A stretch of DNA of 64,000 nt. Origin: G963667675 sp965197565 (GTDB lineage Bacteria > Chloroflexota > Dehalococcoidia > Lucifugimonadales > UBA3495). The position numbers and the translations under genes were made by a program. Below the pieces are notes generated by a model. It searched no databases. It worked only from the letters and a program-made list of their open reading frames with translations, and was not told where the DNA came from. The stretch covers positions 1,550,001-1,614,000 of the forward strand of contig CBDANK010000004.1 of the NCBI GenBank assembly GCA_965197565.1. Reading direction: 5' to 3'. Below are positions 8,919 to 18,396 of this stretch, in pieces (the first letter of the stretch is position 1; each line of letters starts with the position of its first letter).

Positions 8919-9671
8919 ATGAACCGAATGCAGGGCCGGGTAGCCCTAGTAACCGGGGCCAGCCGCGGTCTGGGACGGGAGATCGCCAGGGCCTACGCCG
9001 CCGAGGGGGCCAGCGTCGCCCTGTGCGCCCGGGAGAGCTCTCCAACGGGCCTGCCGGGGACCGTCCAAGAAGTGACCCAGGGGATACGGGACGCCGGAGG
9101 GGAGGCACTGGCCGTATCCTGCGACGTGGCCGACGAGGGCCAGGTCCGGGCAATGGTCGAGGAAGTAGCGGACCACTACGGCCGGATCGACGTGCTGGTA
9201 AACAATGCCGGCCTCATGATCCCCAGCGAACCCTTCTTGGACATCGACCCAGAGCGCTGGGAGCAGTCCATGACCATCAATGTGCGCGGTCCTTACCTGA
9301 CCTGCCGTCAAGTGGCGCCCCTCATGATGAAACAGGGCGAGGGTAGGATCATCAACGTGGGATCGGGCGCGGCGGTTAGACATAGGGCCGGGGGCACTAT
9401 CTACTGTAGCAGCAAGGCGGCCCTGCACATGTTCAGCTTGTGCTTGGCGGAGGAGTTGCGGGAGCACAACATCTCCGTGAACATCCTGGACCCGGGCCCC
9501 CTGAAGAGCGAGGGATCGTCGGTCATTCCTTGGGCCAGGCACGACTGGGAACAGCGGATCATGCCCGAGGAGGCCGGCCCCAGTGCCGTGGCCCTGGCCC
9601 TCAAAGACAACCGGACCTTTACCGGTCAACTGGTCCTGACCCGGGAGTTCGGGGTGACCTGGGACTGGTAA
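8919..9671 (+). CDS. SDR family NAD(P)-dependent oxidoreductase
   Basis: A 250-residue classical short-chain dehydrogenase. The cofactor motif G-A-S-R-G-L-G is at 13-19, N-N-A-G near 93, the catalytic Ser in V-G-S-G-A, and Y-C-S-S-K near 160. It interconverts an alcohol and a ketone. It lies 21 bases after the nitroreductase gene on the same strand, which suggests a two-gene reductive unit. The Arg after the first motif Ser suggests NADP preference (inference). Confidence 0.9.
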   Translation: MNRMQGRVALVTGASRGLGREIARAYAAEGASVALCARESSPTGLPGTVQEVTQGIRDAGGEALAVSCDVADEGQVRAMVEEVADHYGRIDVLVNNAGLMIPSEPFLDIDPERWEQSMTINVRGPYLTCRQVAPLMMKQGEGRIINVGSGAAVRHRAGGTIYCSSKAALHMFSLCLAEELREHNISVNILDPGPLKSEGSSVIPWARHDWEQRIMPEEAGPSAVALALKDNRTFTGQLVLTREFGVTWDW

Positions 9672-9740
9672 TCCCCACGCCATCCCCGTCCTGGAATAGC
9701 AATTCGCGGCGGCACATCGCTTGGCAGAGTGGGGCTGATT

Positions 9741-9772
9741 AGAAAGAAACGGGGGCGCCGTGCCGCGCCCCC
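9741..9772 (-). terminator. Intrinsic terminator for the VOC/thiolase unit
   Basis: An 8-bp GC-only stem (9751-9758 with 9765-9772) is followed, reading the minus strand, by a T-rich run (complement of 9741-9750). It lies about 30 bases beyond the VOC stop codon, in the convergent gap with the SDR gene. Confidence 0.7.
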
Positions 9773-9801
9773 ATGACGGTCCAAGTTTGCCAGTTGCGCC
9801 G

Positions 9802-10302
9802 TTACCTCCGCACCGCTGCGTCCCCAGCCATTTCCGCGTCCCAGGGACCGGACATGCGGCCGTGTTCGGTGCCGCCGATCAGGTATTTGCTTTCGTCGTG
9901 TCCCCACTCATTGCTGGGCATTTCGTAAGAGATTTCAATGCCATTGCCGTCTGGGTCGCGGATGTAGATGCCAATAGCATGGCCGTGGTCTGATACACAC
10001 TCGATCTCTATGTTCCTCTCTTTAATTCGGAAGTAAAGCTCCTTCAGGTCTTCGAGGCTCTCCATATACCAAGCCATGTGGTTCAGGCCCACCTGCCCTT
10101 TTTGAGGCCCAGGGGCGTCCTCTCCAACTTCCATCAAAGCGATTTCGTGAGAATTTCCCGGGTCGGAAGTCATAAAGGCGGCATAGCCTGGGGTAAACCC
10201 GTAGGTGTGCAGACCCAGTAAGTCCTCATACCAATCGCGGGCGCGCTCCGCGTTGCGCACGAAGATATTGACGTGCCCTAGTTGCCTTGGCTTGTAACCC
10301 AT
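9802..10302 (-). CDS. VOC family protein (glyoxalase/extradiol dioxygenase fold)
   Basis: A 166-residue vicinal-oxygen-chelate protein. Visible metal-ligand candidates are His in L-G-H-V-N-I near residue 9, His in L-N-H-M-A-W near 73, and Glu in G-I-E-I-S-Y-E near 119. The frame extends 19 codons further up, but the ATG at 10302 has AAGGAGG at ideal spacing and begins the conserved domain. A Trp/Glu-rich tail of about 40 residues follows the domain. The fold serves ring-cleaving dioxygenases, glyoxalases and epimerases. Downstream of a thiolase and a ThDP enzyme, it may act in aromatic or keto-acid breakdown (inference). Confidence 0.85.
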   Translation of the reverse strand: MGYKPRQLGHVNIFVRNAERARDWYEDLLGLHTYGFTPGYAAFMTSDPGNSHEIALMEVGEDAPGPQKGQVGLNHMAWYMESLEDLKELYFRIKERNIEIECVSDHGHAIGIYIRDPDGNGIEISYEMPSNEWGHDESKYLIGGTEHGRMSGPWDAEMAGDAAVRR

Positions 10303-10444
10303 AATTCCCTCCTTGTCGCCTGGTTGAATTCTAACCCGGAACCACTGCCTCCGCAGCACACCGCAGCAGTCCTAACGCCTTTCCCATTTTAACACCGCCG
10401 GCGGCAAAAGGCGCACAGAACCGCCATCCCGGCTACTACGGCGT

Positions 10445-11632
10445 CTATGCCGTTCGCTGGAAGATAGTGGCCACGCCCTGACCGCCGCCGACGCACATAG
10501 TAACCAGGCCCAGTTCGTCGCCGCGCAATTCCATCTCTTCCATGAGTTTGACGGTCATGATTGCGCCGGTTGCGCCGACCGGATGGCCCAAGCTTATGCC
10601 GCTGCCGTTGACGTTGGTCTTGTCTAGGTCCATGTCCAGCTCTCGAATACAATAGAGAGCCTGGGCGGCGAAAGCCTCATTGAGTTCGATGAGGTCGATG
10701 TCGTCCAAGGACATGCCGGCCTTCCCCAGCGCCTTGCGCACAGCGGGAACGGGACCGATGCCCATGATGGCGGGTTCCACCCCGGCGACCCCGCGGGTAT
10801 GCCAACGCATCCTGGGCTTGATGCCCAGTTCAGCCGCTTTCGCGGCGGACATGATTACCACCACGGCGGCGCCGTCGTTGATGGTGGAAGCGTTGCCGGC
10901 GGTGACGGTACCGCCTTTTTTGAATACGGGGGAAAGCTGGGCCAACCGCTCCACCGTGGTGTCTTCACGAGGACCCTCGTCCCGGGACACGACCATAGGG
11001 TCGCTCCGGCGTTGGGGTACGGTCACCGGGGAAATCTGGTGGTCGAAGCGGCCATCCCTTATGGCGGTCACCGCCCGTTGGTGGCTGATGGCGGCCAACT
11101 CGTCCTGGTCCTCTCGGCTGACGCCAAAACGCTCCGACACGTTCTCGGCGGTTACTCCCATGTGGTAGAGGTTCACCGGGCAGCCCAGTCCTTTAACCAG
11201 ACTATCGGTGAGCGCGCCGTCCCCCAAGCGCAGGCCGTCGAAACGTGCCTTGTAGTCGACGAGATAGGGGGACTGGCTCATGTTTTCGGTGCCGCCGGCC
11301 ACGGCGATTTCGACCTCGCCAGTCTTGACCAGTTGGGCGGCCATGTTAATCGCCTCCAGGCCGGAGGAGCACTGCCGGTTGATGGCGATGGTGGGAACCT
11401 CGGCGGGAATGCCGGCCCCCAGGGCGGCCAGTCGAGCGGCGTAACCGAATTCGGCTGTCTGCAGGGCGTTGCCCAGCACCACCTCTTCGACCTGGTCCGG
11501 AGCTATGTTAACCTGGTCTAGCGCAGCCTTGATGACTAGGGACCCAAGCTCCGACGCCGAAAGGTCCTTGAAGGCCCCTCCGAACCGGCCTATGGGCGTG
11601 CGGGCGCCGCTAACGATTACGGCTTCTTCCAT
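10445..11632 (-). CDS. Acetyl-CoA C-acetyltransferase (thiolase)
   Basis: A 395-residue thiolase with the full catalytic set: Cys88 in N-R-Q-C-S-S-G, G-H-P-V-G-A-T-G near 350, and C-V-G-G-G-Q-G near 382. It condenses two acetyl-CoA or cleaves 3-ketoacyl-CoA. It follows the ThDP gene and precedes the VOC gene on the minus strand. Unlike the SCP2-type protein at 59299, it is of the classic degradative/biosynthetic type. Confidence 0.93.
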   Translation of the reverse strand: MEEAVIVSGARTPIGRFGGAFKDLSASELGSLVIKAALDQVNIAPDQVEEVVLGNALQTAEFGYAARLAALGAGIPAEVPTIAINRQCSSGLEAINMAAQLVKTGEVEIAVAGGTENMSQSPYLVDYKARFDGLRLGDGALTDSLVKGLGCPVNLYHMGVTAENVSERFGVSREDQDELAAISHQRAVTAIRDGRFDHQISPVTVPQRRSDPMVVSRDEGPREDTTVERLAQLSPVFKKGGTVTAGNASTINDGAAVVVIMSAAKAAELGIKPRMRWHTRGVAGVEPAIMGIGPVPAVRKALGKAGMSLDDIDLIELNEAFAAQALYCIRELDMDLDKTNVNGSGISLGHPVGATGAIMTVKLMEEMELRGDELGLVTMCVGGGQGVATIFQRTA

Positions 11633-11679
11633 GATTACCTCCCGATCTTCTCCGAATGGCGTTCAGGTCTCAATCTATC

Positions 11680-12225
11680 TCAGCTTATCTCGTCTTTGAG
11701 GCTATAGGGCGAGCCGGGGCGTCCGCCTTCAGGCAGGCCGATAGGCAGATGCACATTTAGCAGGAAGGGGCGTCTTTCTTGTTCCACGATGTTAAGACCA
11801 TGGTGGATGGCGTCGGCGACTTTTGTTTCGTCGGTAGCATCCATAGCCTCGACGCCGAAGCTTTCGGCGAGCTTAACCGGGTCTATGTTATCCAGCACCA
11901 CGCCCCGGTATTCGCCAGTCTCTTTCATGTTGGCGTCGGCGCGTCCAAAGGCGCCGGCGACAATGCCATAGGCCCCGTTGTTGGGGATAACGTAGAGCAC
12001 CGGGATGCCGTGGCTTGCCGCCGTCCAGAGAGCAGAGTCAGAGTAGTAGAGGGAGCCGTCGCCAACAAGACCAACCACTGGCTTGTCGGGAGCGCCCAGC
12101 TTCGCTCCAATGGCCGCGCCCATGCCGTAGCCTTCTGACCCACCGGCCGGTCTGATGTATTCGTTGTTGCCAGCATGACCGGTGTTTTCAAGAATGTCTT
12201 GTGAGACAGCGAATTGTTCAATGGT
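11680..12225 (-). pseudogene. 3' part of a split ThDP-dependent enzyme gene
   Basis: This frame encodes the C-terminal pyrophosphate domain of a benzoylformate decarboxylase/acetolactate-synthase-like enzyme. It carries the ThDP-Mg motif G-D-G-S about 25 residues before N-N. It is separated from the 5' part at 12824-14120 by an IS630 fragment. Joining 14120..12824 directly to 12107..11680 gives exactly 1725 bases (574 codons plus stop) in one frame, so the parental gene was intact and of normal family length. As it stands it lacks the cofactor-activating N-domain. An internal ATG at 12123 could start a fragment but is not expected to give an active enzyme. Confidence 0.85.
12108..12225. repeat. 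118-bp direct repeat, copy A
   Basis: Identical base for base to 12824-12941. It encodes the conserved segment before G-A-A-I of the ThDP enzyme. With copy B it brackets the IS630 fragment. Recombination between the copies would delete 716 bp and restore the enzyme. Confidence 0.95.
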
Positions 12226-12823
12226 AGTAGCTCAACGCTCTTGTATAGATGGGTAGAGGGACTTGAGCTTGATGCGGGCGTCCTTGGTTCTTATTGAGTC
12301 CCGGTTTCGCCGTCTTTGCCAGGCTCCTGTCTCTGCCCCCAAGGTTTCCCGGTCGGGAATCCGTCGGTCCAGGCATTGGCGTCCCAGCACCCCCAACTCT
12401 ATCTCGGAATTCAGCCAACTGCCGTGCTTGGGGGTGTGGTGAAACTCCAGCCGCTGGGCGATGCGCCGCGCCTCCGCCGGCTGTCTCGTAGAGCGATGCC
12501 GCGTGATGGGTGTTCAAGTTGTCCATCACCAGCACTATCCGGTCCTTGTCAGGATAGTCCTCGTCCACCAGTTGTGACTTGGCGCGCCCAATCGACTTTC
12601 GTCCGGCGGTCAGTCACCTCGACCCGCCGCCATCCCTCCAAGGGCGCGAAAAGCATGAACAGGTTACTCACCCCGTTGCGTTCGTATTCGTGGTCATAGG
12701 CCATCACCGCCCCAGGACGCGGCGGCCGAGCGAGTTGCTTGCTGGTCTCGTCCAGGCAGACCAGCACTTCATTGTCCTCATATCGGCGATGATAGACCTC
12801 CAGCACGTCCTCCATGGCGCACA
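12226..12823 (-). mobile_element. IS630-family transposase fragment (DDE domain), frameshifted
   Basis: Read on the minus strand, the segment encodes the C-terminal catalytic half of an IS630 transposase: C-L-D-E-T-S-K-Q, F-M-L-F-A-P-L-E-G-W, V-L-V-M-D-N-L-N-T-H-H, P-K-H-G-S-W-L-N and S-E-I-E-L-G-V-L. The three DDE acids are all visible, and it ends at S-I-Q-E-R and a stop. At least two frame changes (after D-R-R-T-K-V-D and after A-A-S-L-Y-E) break it, and the N-terminal half and the left end are missing. It is inactive. It begins inside the transposase, so this is not a simple TA-target insertion. Confidence 0.9.
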
Positions 12824-12941
12824 CAATGGCCGCGCCCATGCCGTAGCCTTCTGACCCACCGGCCGGTCTGATGTATTCGTTGTTGCCAGCATGACCGGTG
12901 TTTTCAAGAATGTCTTGTGAGACAGCGAATTGTTCAATGGT
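12824..12941. repeat. 118-bp direct repeat, copy B
   Basis: Second copy of the repeat at 12108-12225, joined on its high-coordinate side to the 5' part of the ThDP gene and on its low side to the IS630 fragment. Confidence 0.95.
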
Positions 12942-14120
12942 TACTAGGCCGCCGCCGAATCCTTCGAGAGTCTTGTCCAGGGCATCAGCCAGCACGTAGG
13001 GACGCACTTTGCCCGGCTGTTGAGCGACTCTTCGAGCGTCGTCCCTGCTCCGAGCGCGCAATGAAGCGGCCTCTTCTCTGGCCCAAGCCCGGCGGTCTGC
13101 CAGTTCACCCAAAGAGGAGCCGGATAGCTCGATAAGACGCTGCGCCGTGCGTTTTTCGTCCGCTAGGACAGCAATGTCTAGGCCCGGAATATTTTCGAGA
13201 TTTTCAACGTCCGAGCCTACGGCGATAACCCGGTCAGCGTTGAAAAATGCGGCATAATCGTCGGCGGTGCCACTGCCGCTGTGCCGCACGCCGAAACAAA
13301 AAATGAGGTCGGGGTCTATATCAGCCGCTTGCTCGAGGCGGCGCCCGCCGCAGTGAAGCGGGTGCTTGATGGAAACACCGCGCAGTTCCCCGACAACCGG
13401 GATACCGAACCTCTCGGCGAGAGCCGTGACTTCAGCCTCGGCTCCGCTCTTCCAGATACCGTCGCCGGTGTAAAGGAGTGGGCGTTTGGCGTCGCGCAAA
13501 GCTTGGGCGATTTGCTCCACGTCGCTGTCAGCCGGATAGCCGGCGCGGAACTCCGGCAGGTGGCCGTCTATGATGTTCGCAGTGGCTTGGCCGGGACCGA
13601 GCAACCTGTCATAGACCGCCAAGTGGACCGGGCCAACCGGCGGAGTCATGGCCACGCGTAGGGCGCGCTCGATGGCAGCGGGCAACCCTTCAGGCTCGAT
13701 AACCGTCCAGTTGGCCTTGGTCATGGGGGCACTGATGGCGGTTGGGCCTGCGTTGTGGCTGAGGTCCAAGCTTATCCGGTCGCCATAGCTGCCGGTGTCC
13801 CCGGCAAAGGTGATCACGACTACGGGCAAGCTGCCGGTCCAAACGTTGATTAGCTGTCCCATTGACTGGGCAAGTCCCGCTCCCAGGTGAACGACCATCA
13901 CGCCTGGAGCCAAATTTGCTTGGGTGTATCCTCCGGCCATGGCGGTAACCGCGCCTTCGTGAAGCGCCAGGATGCCATGTATATCAGAGCGCGAATGCAA
14001 CTCATTGAAGAACAGGGCTTCCCGCGAACCTGAGTTATTGAAGACGTATTTTACCCCTAATGCTGCGAGTTGCTCGATTATTAAATGGGATGCGTTGCCG
14101 GTAATTTGCCTTGTTGGCAT
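12824..14120 (-). pseudogene. 5' part of a split ThDP-dependent enzyme gene (benzoylformate decarboxylase-like)
   Basis: About 430 residues covering the N-terminal Pyr domain and the middle domain. The catalytic Glu is in L-H-E-G-A-V-T-A-M-A-G-G-Y near 55. The open frame runs past 12824 into transposase sequence and stops at 12549, giving a 523-residue chimera whose last 95 or so residues are IS630 sequence. It therefore lacks the ThDP-Mg G-D-G motif, which sits at 11680-12225. The parental enzyme would decarboxylate or ligate 2-keto acids. The lactonase-like propeller gene is immediately upstream on the same strand, 36 bases away. Confidence 0.85.
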
Positions 14121-14156
14121 TGTCCTTCTCCTTGGTCATATCAATTGACCCGGAAG

Positions 14157-15179
14157 CTAATCTCCAAGTGTTGTCATCAGCACCCACATAGGACTCTGAC
14201 CCACGGAATAAGTCTCCAAGGGGGTTAGCTCACCGGTATCGCCGTTGATCCGGTACGAGGCGAGGCGGCCCGAGTCTCCGCCGGCGGCGAAGACGAATTT
14301 ACCCTCCGGGTCCAGGCTGAAAGCGTGGGGCGCAGCCTCGGTTGACACTTGCCCAATGCCGGTCAAGCGCCCGCTGGAGGGGTCTACGGAGAAGCCCGCG
14401 ATGCTGTCATGGCCCCGGTTGGGAACATACAAGAAATCACCCGAAGGAGTCATTTGAATTTGAGAGCAGGTGTTGGCCCCGGTGTAACCTTCGGGTAGGG
14501 TCGTTATGGTTTGAAAGGCCGACAGCGTTCCCTTCGATGTGTCTAGATGGTAGCCGGTAACGCTGTTGCCCTGCTCATCGGAAAAGTAGAGGATGTCTTT
14601 TGTTGGATGAAAGCAAAAGTGCCGCGGACCCAGGTATTCTTCCAGGTCCACCCTTGGCGGGGAGTTGGGCGTAATGTGACCGGTGTTCTCGTCAAATCTA
14701 TACTGGAATATGGCGTTGGGGCCCACATCGGCAATATGAGGCACGAAAGCGAACCTGTTGGACCGGTCGGTCTGCATTGCGTGGGACCCCTTGGCTGTTT
14801 CGACCCACTCGATGGCCGGGCCGCCCACCGTACCGTCATCGCCTATCGGATGCACCGCCGCGATCCCGCCATAATAATAAGCAGACAGCACAAACCTGCC
14901 CTTCCGGTCTGTGGCCAGAAACTCGGGAGCGGCTTCCAGGGACACCGTCCCGTTTTGGGTGAGCCCGCCGGTGTCCTGGTCTATCCGGAAGCTGGACAGG
15001 TCTAAGCTGCCGCCATGCCCGACATAAAGGACCGTCCGGTCCGGACTAATAGCCAGCGGAGACGGCCCGCCGGGCACGGGCGCTTCCATCTTTGGGGTTA
15101 GTTTGCCGGTGTTGGCGTCCATGGTGAAAATCGCTATCTTATCATCGTCTTGCACGGAAACGTACATATAGTGAGGCAT
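14157..15179 (-). CDS. Lactonase-family beta-propeller (6-phosphogluconolactonase Pgl-like, COG2706)
   Basis: A 340-residue seven-bladed propeller with repeats of the form Y-V-G/P-N-x-G-x-D-S-I and I-D-x-x-T-G-x-L, typical of the Pgl/muconate-lactonizing lactonase family. M-P-H-Y-M-Y-V-S-V opens blade one. Family members hydrolyse sugar or muconolactones. GGGAGGG precedes the ATG. It is first in a minus-strand series (lactonase, ThDP enzyme, thiolase, VOC). No signal peptide. Confidence 0.82.
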   Translation of the reverse strand: MPHYMYVSVQDDDKIAIFTMDANTGKLTPKMEAPVPGGPSPLAISPDRTVLYVGHGGSLDLSSFRIDQDTGGLTQNGTVSLEAAPEFLATDRKGRFVLSAYYYGGIAAVHPIGDDGTVGGPAIEWVETAKGSHAMQTDRSNRFAFVPHIADVGPNAIFQYRFDENTGHITPNSPPRVDLEEYLGPRHFCFHPTKDILYFSDEQGNSVTGYHLDTSKGTLSAFQTITTLPEGYTGANTCSQIQMTPSGDFLYVPNRGHDSIAGFSVDPSSGRLTGIGQVSTEAAPHAFSLDPEGKFVFAAGGDSGRLASYRINGDTGELTPLETYSVGQSPMWVLMTTLGD

Positions 15180-15397
15180 GGTCGACCCTCCCTTTAAGTC
15201 TTGAAATTAAAGCTTCAATGCTTCTTCTTAATTAAAGAATCAGTATCCCACCCCGCAGTGACTCTGGCAATCCGGCATCCCCTCATTCCGCCGGCCGTCT
15301 ATCTCCCTCGTGCCCCGGCAAACGCCTATAATGGTCCAAAAGAGGCGGCGTATGGCTGAGCCGAGACTTTTAGAGAACGTAGAGTGAGGGTACGATC

Positions 15398-17281
15398 ATG
15401 GCTGCACTTTACCAAGGCTCTCATCAAGAGTACGACGTAATATGCCAACGCAACGTAATGATGCCTATGAGGGATGGCGTCGAACTAGCTACCGACATCT
15501 ACTTCCCCGCCATAGGCGGCCGGAGGGCGGAAGGACGGTTTTCCGTCATCTTGGAGCGGACCCCCTACAACAAGGCTTCGCCCAGCCTGGCCGGCACGGG
15601 GCGTTACTTCGCCCGCCGCGGCTACATATGCGCCTTCCAGGATGTCCGGGGCCGGTTTGCCTCGGGAGGCGACTGGTATGCCTTCGCCAAGGAAGCCCCC
15701 GACGGCTACGACGCAGTCGAATGGCTGGGGACTCAAGAATGGAGCAACGGCAAGGTTGGCACCATGGGCGACTCCTATGCCGGCAGCAACCAAGCGGCAT
15801 TAGCCACTCTCAGCCCACCCCATCTTTCCACAATGATTGTGGCTGTCGGCGCCTCCAGCTATTTTCACAGCTCCATGCGCCACAATGGGGCATTGGAACA
15901 GAGGTTTCTCATTTACGCTTTTCGCATGGCCCTCACCAGCAAGGAGGCTGAGGCGGACCCGGCACTGAAAAGCGCCCTGATCAAAGAATACACCGAGCGG
16001 TTGCCGGACCTAGTCAACCAGTTCCCGTTGAAAGAAGGAGCAACTATCTTGCGCCGACTGCCTTTATACGAGCAGTGGGCGATAGATATCATGACCCGCG
16101 GAGATTACGATGAGTACTGGAAGCAGCGAGGTTACGCCATCGCCGAATATTACGAAGAACACGCCGATGTCCCAACGCTGTACCTGGGCGGCTGGTATGA
16201 CTCCTATTGCCGCAACACCTGCGCCAGCTACGTAGCTCTCAGCAAGATGAAAAGCTCCCCCCAGGTCTTGTTGATGGGACCGTGGACTCACGCCGCTTAT
16301 GAGGTAAGCTATTCGGGGGACCTGTACTTCGGAGCCGATGCCGCCATCAACTACAAGGACCTGAAACTCTCCTGGTTCGACCGCCACCTTAAAGGGATGC
16401 ATACCGAGGCGGCCGATTGGCCCCCGGTCCGGTTGTTCACCATGGGCACCGGGGATGGCAGCCGCGCCATTATCGGCGCGCCGGGGGTTAATACCGAGTA
16501 TCCGGGCCGTATAAACCACGGCGGATACTGGCGCGGCGCGGCAGACTGGCCCCTGCCGGACACCGACTACACTCCCTACTACCTCCACGGCGACGGCAGC
16601 CTATCCCCGGACAGCCCGAGAAACGGCGTATTTCCTCCCAGCACCTACACCTTCGACCCCCAAAACCCGGTGCCTACCATTGGCGGAGGCATTTCAGCCA
16701 GTGAAACCATCATGAAACCCGGGGCTTTCGACCAACGGGGGCGGCCCGACTTCTTCGGTTGCGCCGACCAGCTACCCCTCAACACCCGCAGCGACGTGTT
16801 GACCTTCCAGACCCCGCCCCTCGATGAGAATGTGGAGGTAACCGGCCCTATCGAAGTCCACCTTTTTACGGCTTCCACCTCCGTGGACACCGACTTCACC
16901 GCCAAGCTGATCGACGTTTATCCACCCGGGGGCGATTATCCTGACGGGTTGGCTTTTAACATTACCGACTCTATTATCCGGGCGCGGTATCGAAACGGCT
17001 GGGTCAAGCCGGAATTCATGGTCCCCGGTCAACCCTACGAGTTTGTATTCCAGCTTTACCCCACATCCAACCTGTTTAAAGCGGGGCACCGGATACGCTT
17101 GGACATCAGCAGCAGCAACTGGCCCCGGTTTGATGTCAACCCGAATACCGGGGGACCGCTGGGCCGGAGGCAACAGCGCCATTCAGCCCACCAGACCATC
17201 TACCACGATGCCGGCCAGCCGTCTCACGTTGTCTTGCCCCTTCAGAACCGCAGGCAGACCGCCGGCCCAACTAGGGGATAA
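15398..17281 (+). CDS. CocE/NonD family hydrolase (X-Pro dipeptidyl-peptidase S15 type)
   Basis: A 627-residue alpha/beta hydrolase with an N-terminal S15 domain and a C-terminal jelly-roll. The nucleophile elbow is G-D-S-Y-A-G near 128. Other catalytic candidates are the Asp in G-G-W-Y-D-S-Y near 268 and His in G-P-W-T-H-A near 299. The jelly-roll is marked by F-x-A-S-T-S-V-D-T-D-F near 495 and I-R-L-D-I-S-S-S-N-W-P-R near 567. The family hydrolyses esters, amides or peptides; cocaine esterase is the model. The stop of the gene is 80 bases before the aldo/keto reductase. Confidence 0.9.
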   Translation: MAALYQGSHQEYDVICQRNVMMPMRDGVELATDIYFPAIGGRRAEGRFSVILERTPYNKASPSLAGTGRYFARRGYICAFQDVRGRFASGGDWYAFAKEAPDGYDAVEWLGTQEWSNGKVGTMGDSYAGSNQAALATLSPPHLSTMIVAVGASSYFHSSMRHNGALEQRFLIYAFRMALTSKEAEADPALKSALIKEYTERLPDLVNQFPLKEGATILRRLPLYEQWAIDIMTRGDYDEYWKQRGYAIAEYYEEHADVPTLYLGGWYDSYCRNTCASYVALSKMKSSPQVLLMGPWTHAAYEVSYSGDLYFGADAAINYKDLKLSWFDRHLKGMHTEAADWPPVRLFTMGTGDGSRAIIGAPGVNTEYPGRINHGGYWRGAADWPLPDTDYTPYYLHGDGSLSPDSPRNGVFPPSTYTFDPQNPVPTIGGGISASETIMKPGAFDQRGRPDFFGCADQLPLNTRSDVLTFQTPPLDENVEVTGPIEVHLFTASTSVDTDFTAKLIDVYPPGGDYPDGLAFNITDSIIRARYRNGWVKPEFMVPGQPYEFVFQLYPTSNLFKAGHRIRLDISSSNWPRFDVNPNTGGPLGRRQQRHSAHQTIYHDAGQPSHVVLPLQNRRQTAGPTRG

Positions 17282-17361
17282 AGGAAGAGTTGTATACTAT
17301 CGGGACCGGCGAAGCCGCTGCTTACCAAGGCATGATAGTCCATTTAAGGTGGTTTTGAGCG

Positions 17362-18318
17362 ATGGAAAAACGGCAGTTTGGAAACTTGGGGGAGGTTAGC
17401 TCCCTGACATTGGGCGGCGGAGGCACCGGGCAGGTCTGGGGACCGACCAGCCGGCAAGAAGCGGTGGCCACGGTGAAAGCGGCCGTGGACTGGGGAATCA
17501 CTTTTCTGGACGTCGCCCCCTCCTATGGAGACGGTGAGTCGGAAGAGGTTATCGGCGAGGCTTTCGGCGGCAGGCTGCCGGACGGGTTGCGAGTGTCCAC
17601 CAAGTGCCGCTTGAACAACCCGCCGCCCGACGAGGTGCTGCCCCGGTTGCGGGCCAGCTTGAGTAAGAGTCTGGCGCTGATGAAACTGGAGCAAGTGGAC
17701 CTTTTCTTCCTGCATAACATGATAGTCGCAAACCAGGACCAAGCGCGGTACGAAGGCACTCCCCGAGCCTTGTTCGTCGATAGTGTACTGCTGGCCTTTG
17801 AACAGCTAAGGACGGAAGGATTGATCGGAGCGTGGGGAGTGACCGGGATTGGAGCGCCAGACAGCATCTTGGAAACCATAGAGAGCCAGCCGGTCCCCCA
17901 GGCGATCCAGGTCGTCACCAATCTCCTCGATTCCCTGGGCGCGATGCACCAGTTTGAAGGCCCGGCTCGACCCCGGGAGATCCTGGCCGCCGCCCACCGT
18001 CGCGGGGTGGGAGTCATGGGGATTAGAGCGGTCCAAGCGGGTGCTTTGACCAACGCTTTCGACCGGCAACTGCCGGAAGACCACCCGGATATGGCCGACT
18101 ACAAGGCGGCGGAGCCCTTCAGAGAGTTGAGCAAGGAATTAGGCGAATCTCCCGCCGCGCTGGCCCACCGCTATGCTCTGTCCATGGAAGGAGTAGCTAC
18201 AGTGGTGCTGGGGGTAAAAAATCGAACTGAGCTACGGGAGTGCGTTGAAGCCGAGGCCAAGGGACGCCTTGCTCTGGAGGTCATGGCCCGCATTGACGGC
18301 ACAGTGCCCCGGGGTTGA
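17362..18318 (+). CDS. Aldo/keto reductase
   Basis: A 318-residue TIM-barrel oxidoreductase. The catalytic set is visible as D-V-A-P-S-Y-G-D-G-E-S-E near 53-64, Lys in S-T-K-C near 83, and His in F-F-L-H-N near 118. It reduces carbonyls with NADPH. Three genes (CocE, AKR, MFS) follow one another with gaps of about 80 bases and probably share regulation. The substrate is unknown. Confidence 0.9.
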   Translation: MEKRQFGNLGEVSSLTLGGGGTGQVWGPTSRQEAVATVKAAVDWGITFLDVAPSYGDGESEEVIGEAFGGRLPDGLRVSTKCRLNNPPPDEVLPRLRASLSKSLALMKLEQVDLFFLHNMIVANQDQARYEGTPRALFVDSVLLAFEQLRTEGLIGAWGVTGIGAPDSILETIESQPVPQAIQVVTNLLDSLGAMHQFEGPARPREILAAAHRRGVGVMGIRAVQAGALTNAFDRQLPEDHPDMADYKAAEPFRELSKELGESPAALAHRYALSMEGVATVVLGVKNRTELRECVEAEAKGRLALEVMARIDGTVPRG

Positions 18319-18396
18319 CGGCACGCCCCTAGAGGTATTCCTAGAGAGGAGTACGGGGGACCCCCAGCCGGACTCTCTGAACCACCGGGGACCTTG

